From Chloroflexota bacterium (GTDB lineage: Bacteria; Chloroflexota; Dehalococcoidia; Lucifugimonadales; JADFKI01), in assembly GCA_009838595.1 (NCBI GenBank), contig VXRI01000269.1, positions 1-6,237 on the forward strand: a stretch of DNA of 6,237 nt, read 5' to 3'. Numbering within the stretch: position 1 is the stretch's first letter; the number at the start of each line of letters is the position of its first letter. The notes under the pieces are model-generated. The model worked only from the letters and a program-made list of their open reading frames with translations. It made no database searches and was not told the origin of the DNA. A program made the translations under genes and the position numbers. This document shows positions 1 through 4,783 of the stretch, in pieces.

Positions 1-1
1 C

Positions 2-1243
2 GAGTCGGCGCAGCTCGGTGAACCAAAACCCTATCCCCAACTTGGCTCCGGCGGAGGAAAGCACCTTGCCGACGAGAATCGCCCAGTCCTTCACGAAGTC
101 GAAGACGGTGAGATTAGCGCAGACGAGGGCTTGCATGAAATTGAAGAACTGATAGAAGCGGCAGAGGAAGAGGAAGAACACGACCACGCAGGCAACGCTC
201 ATGGCGAGGAGGAAGATTGGGATCACCACATTCTCGATCTAATCGAGCAGGCTGAGTCCGGCCAGTTTGACGCTTCTATGGCAATAGAGGAAATTGAACA
301 TATCGCCTACGAAAGCGGAGAGGCGATGGAGCACGAAGGTCACGGGCATGGCGACGAGCACGAAGAAGACGACCATGATGACCACGGCGAGTCCCTTGCT
401 GCGGAAATTCTCCATGTCGTTCATGAAGTTGAGGACGGCCACATAAGCGCAGAGGAAGGCGTCCATGAGATCGAAGGGCTCTTGGAGGCGGCGGAAGAAG
501 AGGAAGGGCACGATCATGAGGAAGACTGGGAACACGAGATCCACGAGATTGTCGCGCAGGCCGAAGCCGGCCAGTTAGACGCTATGACGGCGATTGAGGA
601 GATTGACCATATCGCCCTTGAAGTAGCAGGTCATCACGATGACCACGACGAGCACGAGCACGATGAACACGAAGATGAGGACGAACACGACGATCACGAC
701 CACCATGGCCACGACCACGGCGAGTTCGACCCGCACTTCTGGCATGACCCAGTTCGTGTGCAAGTCGCTGTAACCGACATCGCGATTCGACTGTCTGTGC
801 TTGACCCCGCCGGCGCCGATACCTATATGGCAAACGCAACCGCGTACAGCACCGAGTTGGACGAATTGCACCACTGGGCAGAAGAACAGCTCGGCACGAT
901 ACCGGAAGACCATAGGCTGCTGGTTACCTCGCACGAAGCCTTTGGGTACTTCGCGCATTTGTATGACTTCCGTGTGATAGGCACCATACTGCCTTGGACT
1001 ACGGAAGCGGAACCGACGCCGGCTGAGTTGGCGGAACTGAGCGACAACATCGAAGCCTACGGTGTATCCGCCATATTCAGCGAGACCACCATAAGCGATC
1101 GAGTCGCCAGATCCATTGCGGAAGAGACCGGCATTTCGCTGTACAGTCTACATTCCGAGTCGCTCGCAGCCGAAGGCGATGCGAGTACTTATATCGGCAT
1201 GTTCCGCGAGAATGTCAACACTATTGTTGAAGCATTGAAGTAG
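2..1243 (+). CDS. Metal (Zn/Mn) ABC transporter substrate-binding protein, ZnuA/TroA family, C-terminal part (5' end outside window)
   Basis: The reading frame is open from base 2 to the TAG at 1241-1243, giving 413 visible residues; the true start, signal peptide and N-terminal lobe lie upstream. The TTG at 131 has no claim to be the start because repeat-like sequence continues before it. Residues about 241-413 match the C-terminal half of periplasmic or lipid-anchored Zn/Mn binding proteins: FDPHFWHDP (His245, expected second metal ligand), TSHEAFGYF (His311, third ligand; His favours ZnuA/TroA over the Mn-type PsaA/MntC Glu), an FSETT strand, and SES (Glu386) where the family usually has Asp. 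Residues 1-240 are a huge charged insert with about three dozen His and many Glu/Asp, holding four helical-hairpin repeats; usual ZnuA His loops are only a few tens of residues. It sits exactly where the family's His loop lies, just before DPH. The ATPase and permease genes follow. Family assignment is firm; Zn versus Mn is not decided. Confidence 0.93.
   Translation, partial: ESAQLGEPKPYPQLGSGGGKHLADENRPVLHEVEDGEISADEGLHEIEELIEAAEEEEEHDHAGNAHGEEEDWDHHILDLIEQAESGQFDASMAIEEIEHIAYESGEAMEHEGHGHGDEHEEDDHDDHGESLAAEILHVVHEVEDGHISAEEGVHEIEGLLEAAEEEEGHDHEEDWEHEIHEIVAQAEAGQLDAMTAIEEIDHIALEVAGHHDDHDEHEHDEHEDEDEHDDHDHHGHDHGEFDPHFWHDPVRVQVAVTDIAIRLSVLDPAGADTYMANATAYSTELDELHHWAEEQLGTIPEDHRLLVTSHEAFGYFAHLYDFRVIGTILPWTTEAEPTPAELAELSDNIEAYGVSAIFSETTISDRVARSIAEETGISLYSLHSESLAAEGDASTYIGMFRENVNTIVEALK
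86..625 (+). repeat. Four helical-hairpin modules (A1-B1-A2-B2) within the binding protein's insert
   Basis: The protein-level repeat has modules A1 (86-163), B1 (218-316), A2 (416-493) and B2 (527-625). A1 and A2 share HEVEDG, then I-S-A-[DE]-E-G, then HEIE and LEAA or IEAA. B1 and B2 share E-D-W, then QAE-[SA]-GQ, D-A, AIEEI and HIA. A recurs after 330 nt and B after 309 nt; the 21-nt difference is extra sequence (AGNAHGE) between A1 and B1. A and B are themselves alike: hydrophobic helix, E-x-G turn, x-h-x-A, second helix with EIE. The pattern resembles the short SHOCT-like helical hairpin (h..hEeGkIsaeEAlelLe) seen in other bacterial proteins, but this likeness is by eye. The modules are separated by acidic/His stretches at 164-217, 317-415 and 494-526. 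Third-base differences between copies point to an old duplication. Confidence 0.85.
626..721 (+). other. Segment encoding a His/Asp/Glu-only metal-chelating run
   Basis: Immediately before the DPHFW motif, about 30 codons are almost all His, Asp, Glu or Gly (patterns HDDHD, EHEHDEH, HDHHGHDHG). This is the closest equivalent of the flexible His-rich loop of ZnuA-type proteins, thought in those to bind extra Zn ions with lower affinity. The DNA is a low-complexity GA/CA-rich tract (repeated gaycac, gayga) prone to slippage, so length variation between strains would be expected. Confidence 0.85.
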
Positions 1244-1431
1244 AATTGATTCGACTATTTCCACATATGGGTCGTTCATCGGTTACCCTCCCCGATGGCG
1301 GCCCATTCTGCTATGATTACAGCGCAGATAATGCTGCCCGCCCAACCGTTCACAATTTCGCGGCAGGAATTCGTGGACTTGGGTTCGAGGCGTTTGAGCG
1401 TATGATGGCGCCTTTTGGGAGGACAAAAAAC
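1244..1431 (+). promoter_or_regulatory. 188-nt gap between binding protein and ATPase; possible promoter
   Basis: If the ATPase starts at 1432, these 188 nt are non-coding, which is long for this otherwise tight cluster. An extended -10-like element, TGCTATGAT, lies at 1309-1317 with no recognisable -35 at 16-18 nt. A second TATGAT at 1401-1406 has TTGGGT (1379-1384) 16 nt upstream, a weak -35; its start site would fall just before the ribosome site. A 6-bp inverted repeat, CATCGG (1277-1282) and CCGATG (1292-1297) with a 9-nt loop, has no T tract after it. No clear Zur, Fur or MntR operator was found. The frame stays open from TTG 1246, so an N-terminal extension of the ATPase is a less likely alternative reading. 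Confidence 0.35.
1417..1423 (+). promoter_or_regulatory. Ribosome binding site deciding the ATPase start
   Basis: GGGAGGA is followed by 8 nt and then the ATG at 1432. It is the strongest Shine-Dalgarno in the region and places the ATPase start here rather than at TTG 1246, ATG 1267 or the paired ATGs at 1402 and 1405. Confidence 0.8.
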
Positions 1432-2172
1432 ATGGGGCCGTATAATCCTCGACTCGTCATAGAAGATTTGTCAGTTGAACGTGGCGGTCATGTCGTGCTG
1501 GAAGGCCTGAACTTTGAAGTCGAATCCAACACGATGATAGGCGTGATCGGACCAAGCGGCGGCGGCAAGAGCACACTATTCCAGACGCTTGCCGGCATAC
1601 TTCATCCCAGCGAAGGCGGTGTCGAATTTCACGGATCTCTGGACAGCAGAGGCGATGTGGCGTATGTGTCGCAGTCTGAAACGATGAACTGGCAGTTTCC
1701 GGCAACAGTGTACGATGTCGTATCGATGGGCAGATACACGAATGGCAACATCTGGCTGGGCTGGCTAGGCAGACGCGATAAGGAAATGGTGCACATGTGC
1801 CTCAACCAAGTCGGGCTGTGGGGGCGGCGCTCTTCCCTAATGACTGACCTGTCCGGCGGCCAACGCCAACGTGTCTGCATCGCCCGTGCGCTTGCGCAGG
1901 AGGCGAGCGTCATACTGCTCGACGAGGCGTTCAGTGGTGTCGATGTCGGCGCGCAAGAAGGCATACTCGATCTGCTTCGCACTTGCTGCGTCGCCGGCAG
2001 GATCGTTATGCTCGCAACACACGACCTGACGGATGTGATGGAGCGATTCGACAAGTTGCTCTGCATCAACTGCAACTTGCATGCCTACGGTTCGCCGGAA
2101 GAGACATTCTCTCCCGATCTGATAGCAGACCTATACGGGACGCGGAGTTTCGAGGTTCAGACAGCGCGGTAA
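1432..2172 (+). CDS. Metal (Zn/Mn) ABC transporter ATP-binding protein
   Basis: This 246-residue cytoplasmic ATPase powers metal import with the permease at 2192. Motifs from the ATG at 1432 are: Walker A GPSGGGKST (40-48; Lys46), Q-loop Gln81 in YVSQ, ABC signature LSGGQRQRV (140-148), Walker B ILLDE (161-165, catalytic Glu165), D-loop SGVD (168-171) and switch His197 in ATHD. The stretch after the Q-loop, NWQFPATVYDVVSMGRY, is characteristic of the ZnuC/MntB/TroB metal group rather than other ABC families. The length fits that family. The open frame extends back to TTG 1246, but the extra 62 residues look like no known domain and the GGGAGGA site supports 1432. One oddity is a C-x2-C-x2-H cluster (Cys211, Cys214, His217) near the C terminus, where relatives typically have an LNRxxxAxG-like strand. 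The stop is 19 nt before the permease start. Confidence 0.95.
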   Translation: MGPYNPRLVIEDLSVERGGHVVLEGLNFEVESNTMIGVIGPSGGGKSTLFQTLAGILHPSEGGVEFHGSLDSRGDVAYVSQSETMNWQFPATVYDVVSMGRYTNGNIWLGWLGRRDKEMVHMCLNQVGLWGRRSSLMTDLSGGQRQRVCIARALAQEASVILLDEAFSGVDVGAQEGILDLLRTCCVAGRIVMLATHDLTDVMERFDKLLCINCNLHAYGSPEETFSPDLIADLYGTRSFEVQTAR

Positions 2173-2178
2173 CTTTAT

Positions 2179-2183
2179 CGGAG
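2179..2183 (+). promoter_or_regulatory. Ribosome binding site for the GTG start of the permease
   Basis: CGGAG lies 8 nt before GTG 2192. An ATG at 2185 is in another frame, so the GTG is the best start. Confidence 0.75.
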
Positions 2184-2191
2184 CATGTCCT

Positions 2192-3019
2192 GTGCTCGGC
2201 TACATCATTGACCCCTTCCAGTATAGCTTCATGGTGCGCGCCCTCATTGTGTCGGTGCTTGTTGGTGTCATGTGTCCTGTCATTGGCGCGTATGTCGTTA
2301 CGCGCGGGCGCTCATTTATGGGAGACGCTCTTGCTCACTCCGTATTGCCCGGCATGGTTGTTGCGTTCCTTCTTGGCATCAGCCCGTTCTTCGCTGCGGT
2401 GCCGGCCGGCGTGGTTGTCGCGCTGCTGATGGGCACAGTGAGCAAGCACACCGGCATCAGCGAGGACACATCCATCGGCATCGTGTTCGCGGGAATGTTC
2501 GCGCTGGGCATGGTAATGCTCTCCAAGGCGAGCAACATCAATGTGAATATCGAAGACCTACTGCTTGGGCAAGTTCTTGGCGTTACCCAGACCGATGTGT
2601 ATGTTTCGGCTGTCCTCGCAGCGCTTGTCTTGATGGGATTGTACATATTCCATCGGCAATTAGTTTTTACCACATTTGATGAAATTGGAGCTTCGGCGGC
2701 AGGAATCAGAACGGGCGTAGTCGAATATGTCCTGCTGGGATTCCTAGCTCTGGTAGTAGTCATCGGTATTCAGGCGGCAGGAATTGTGCTTGTGATGGCT
2801 ATGCTAATCACGCCCGCCGCGACCGGCTATCTGATTGCAAGGCGCTTCGTGGGAATGATGTTTGTGGGCGCGATAGTGGGCGCAACGGCAGCGGTAGCAG
2901 GGATGTATTTATCGTACTATGCCGACCTGCCTTCCGGCCCCACGATGGCGCTGCTGTCCACCGGCTTGTTCGCCGCGGCAGCTCTGTACAGAGTGAAGTG
3001 GCCTAGAAGCAGAGACTGA
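2192..3019 (+). CDS. Metal (Zn/Mn) ABC transporter permease, ABC-3 family
   Basis: This 275-residue integral membrane protein, starting with GTG, forms the metal channel of the ZnuB/MntC/TroC type; the active transporter is expected to contain two copies plus two ATPases. It shows about eight to nine hydrophobic segments. Family landmarks in order are: TRGRSFMGDALAHSVLPG (38-54, the conserved cytoplasmic/TM2 motif), LLLGQVLGV (123-131), FDEIGASAAGI (162-172), GIVLVMAMLITPAATGYLIA (197-216) and SYYADLPSGP (241-250). A short basic tail (RVKWPRSRD) ends the protein, as expected for the cytoplasmic side. Length is normal. The gene follows the ATPase after 19 nt and precedes the NCS2-like gene by 19 nt, so it is almost certainly co-transcribed with the ATPase. 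Only one permease gene is present, consistent with a homodimer. Confidence 0.95.
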   Translation: MLGYIIDPFQYSFMVRALIVSVLVGVMCPVIGAYVVTRGRSFMGDALAHSVLPGMVVAFLLGISPFFAAVPAGVVVALLMGTVSKHTGISEDTSIGIVFAGMFALGMVMLSKASNINVNIEDLLLGQVLGVTQTDVYVSAVLAALVLMGLYIFHRQLVFTTFDEIGASAAGIRTGVVEYVLLGFLALVVVIGIQAAGIVLVMAMLITPAATGYLIARRFVGMMFVGAIVGATAAVAGMYLSYYADLPSGPTMALLSTGLFAAAALYRVKWPRSRD

Positions 3020-3028
3020 CCAGACATT

Positions 3029-3033
3029 AGGAG
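3029..3033 (+). promoter_or_regulatory. Ribosome binding site for the NCS2-like gene
   Basis: AGGAG with a 5-nt spacer precedes ATG 3039. The site lies within the 19-nt gap after the permease stop, leaving no room there for a separate promoter or terminator. Confidence 0.75.
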
Positions 3034-3038
3034 TATAA

Positions 3039-4772
3039 ATGGCTGTAACCTCCACAAACTCTAGCATCCGCTACGAACCGGATGAAAATCCACCGCTTCT
3101 AGTTGTCATTGGTGCCGGCATCCAAGCCGCGCTCATCAACTTGGCGGCCGTCGTACTCGCTGTCGTGATAGTCATCCGCATCTCCGGGGTGTCCGAAAGT
3201 TACATCCCTTGGGCGATATTCGCCGTGCTCTTCGTCAGCGGTATCTCCACCTTCTTACAAGCTGCGCGAATATGGCGAATCGGCTCCGGGCATGTACTCG
3301 TGATGGGCACATCGGGCGCGTTCTTCGCCGTGTGTGTCGCCGCGCTTGCAAGCGCCGGCCCCGCTACTATGGCGACGTTGATTATCGTCTCCTCGCTCTT
3401 TCAATTCCTGTTGGCGTCTCGCTTGTCGCTGCTACGCCGCATGTTCACGCCTCTGATAACCGGCACGGTCATATTGCTGATTGCCGTAACGGTAATGCCC
3501 CTGACTTTCGACTTGCTGACCGATGTGCCGGAAGGCTCATCTCCGGTCGCCGCGCCAATTGCCGCACTTGTGACGCTTGTGGTCATCGCGCTGACGGTGA
3601 TGCGCGCGCCGCCGTCAATGCGTCTGTGGTCCCCGATAATCGGCATCGTTATCGGCTGCGTGGTTGCTGCGCCGTTCGGCCTGTACGACACGGAAGCCAT
3701 CATCGACGCGGCATGGTTTGGAGTGCCATTCGGCTCTTGGCCCGGTATCGATTTAACGCCCGGGGTCGAGTTCTGGGTGCTGCTGCCCGCGTTCGTGGTC
3801 GTTACACTGGTCGGTGCAATGGAGACGGTCGGCGATGGTGTTGCTGTGCAGCAGGTATCTCGCCGCACTCGCCGCGCAACGGACTTCCGAGTGGTGCAGG
3901 GTGCGCTAAACGCGGACGGCGTGGGCAATCTGCTGTCTGGTTTGCTCGGCACGCTACCTAACACCACATATTCGTCGAGCGTTTCGCTTGTGGAGGTGAC
4001 CGGCGTGGCGTCGCGGCGAGTAGGAATCGCGATAGCCGTAGTGTTCTTTACACTCGCATTCCTGCCAACGGCGACGGCGCTGCTAGTCGCCATCCCGCCG
4101 CCGGTAGCCGCCGCGTACTTCACCATCCTGATTGTGATGCTGTTCGTGCAGGGCATGCGAATGGTGATAGAGGATGGCGTGGACTATCGCAAGGCGATTG
4201 TGATAGGGCTGGCGTTCTGGCTCGGCACGGGTTTTCAGCTAAAGGTTATATTCCCGGATTTGCTCACCGGATTCATGGATGTGCTGCTCAGCAACGGCAT
4301 GACTGCCGGTACAATCGTGGCAATCGTATTGATGCTGTTCCTGAACCTGACCGGACCACGCCGCAAGCGTCTGACCACGCAGCTCGGCGAAGACGCGCTG
4401 CCGGAAATAGGTTCCTTTCTGCGTGAGACCGCCTCTGCCGGGCGCTGGAATTCGGAGTCAGCCGATAGACTGGTAGCTGCTGGTGAAGAGGCATTATCCG
4501 TGTTGCTGAAAGAGACTTCGGAGTCTGACTCGGACCGCCGTCGCAATCTGGTTCTGTTTGCGCGACGCGACGGCAGAGCCATCGAATTGGAGTTCATCAC
4601 TGCGCTAGAAGGCGAGAATATGGAAGATCAGTTGGCGTATCTCAACGATCTGCCACCAGTGCCGGATGAGCACGAGGTATCGTATCGCCTGCTGTTGCAC
4701 TACGCGTCGTCCGTGCGCCACCAAAAGTACCACGGCATAGATGTAATCACGATAACGGTCGTGCAAGTGTAA
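3039..4772 (+). CDS. NCS2 (xanthine/uracil permease, SLC23-like) family transporter with a C-terminal GHKL-like domain
   Basis: This 577-residue inner-membrane protein has residues 20-438 forming about 14 hydrophobic segments in the NCS2 arrangement. Supporting motifs are GIQAALINL in TM1 (27-35), METVGD in TM8 (Glu262, the conserved substrate-binding acid of the family) and LPNTTYSS then VTGVASRR near TM10 (306-326). NCS2 proteins import purines, pyrimidines or ascorbate with H+ or Na+. Two usual substrate-site features differ: TM1 has Gln29-Ala30 rather than Gln-His, and the TM10 [QE]-N-x-G core reads S-S-V-S, so the substrate cannot be predicted. After a basic PRRKR (440-444), residues 454-577 form a soluble domain resembling the RsbW-type GHKL fold, with an EEAL helix (483-486), an LVLFARRDGRAIELEF strand pair and a final SVRHQKYHGIDVITITV strand. 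The N-box Asn and the G1/G2 glycines are missing, so ATP binding is unlikely. A start at ATG 3039 with AGGAG is clear. It is probably in the metal operon by spacing. Confidence 0.88.
   Translation: MAVTSTNSSIRYEPDENPPLLVVIGAGIQAALINLAAVVLAVVIVIRISGVSESYIPWAIFAVLFVSGISTFLQAARIWRIGSGHVLVMGTSGAFFAVCVAALASAGPATMATLIIVSSLFQFLLASRLSLLRRMFTPLITGTVILLIAVTVMPLTFDLLTDVPEGSSPVAAPIAALVTLVVIALTVMRAPPSMRLWSPIIGIVIGCVVAAPFGLYDTEAIIDAAWFGVPFGSWPGIDLTPGVEFWVLLPAFVVVTLVGAMETVGDGVAVQQVSRRTRRATDFRVVQGALNADGVGNLLSGLLGTLPNTTYSSSVSLVEVTGVASRRVGIAIAVVFFTLAFLPTATALLVAIPPPVAAAYFTILIVMLFVQGMRMVIEDGVDYRKAIVIGLAFWLGTGFQLKVIFPDLLTGFMDVLLSNGMTAGTIVAIVLMLFLNLTGPRRKRLTTQLGEDALPEIGSFLRETASAGRWNSESADRLVAAGEEALSVLLKETSESDSDRRRNLVLFARRDGRAIELEFITALEGENMEDQLAYLNDLPPVPDEHEVSYRLLLHYASSVRHQKYHGIDVITITVVQV
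4398..4769 (+). other. C-terminal GHKL/RsbW-like degenerate domain of the NCS2 protein
   Basis: These codons (residues 454-577) encode the soluble tail. An amphipathic helix ending ADRLVAAGEEALSVLL aligns by pattern to the N-box helix of anti-sigma kinases, but the Mg-binding Asn position is Val488. The DxGxG box is replaced by a TALEGENMED stretch, and the final YRLLLHYASSVRH helix-strand parallels the GLGL...V region without glycines. It may be regulatory or structural. The fold assignment is inferred from pattern only. Confidence 0.5.
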
Positions 4773-4783
4773 GGGCAGCGCAA

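Noticed and set aside
239..544. Long hydrophobic open frame on the - strand
   Set aside because: It is an artefact of the opposite strand: Glu, Asp and His codons read backwards become Phe, Leu and Val. No ribosome site or family match.
1277..1297. Inverted repeat CATCGG/CCGATG as a terminator or operator
   Set aside because: The stem is only 6 bp with a 9-nt loop, no T tract follows, and it does not match Zur, Fur or MntR site patterns.
1316..1332. ATTA-N9-TAAT as a metal-regulator box
   Set aside because: Arms are 4 nt with no further symmetry, which is expected by chance in this length.
1246..1431. TTG 1246 as the ATPase start, adding 62 N-terminal residues
   Set aside because: The extra residues match no ABC ATPase feature, TTG 1246 lacks a good ribosome site, and GGGAGGA sits 8 nt before ATG 1432, giving a family-typical length.
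3401..4156. 251-codon open frame on the - strand
   Set aside because: It lies wholly inside the NCS2 gene, is rich in Ser/Thr/Pro/Arg with no domain, and reflects codon bias of the real gene.
4748..4763. CACGA/TCGTG hairpin as a terminator
   Set aside because: It is a 5-bp stem inside the NCS2 coding end with no following T run.
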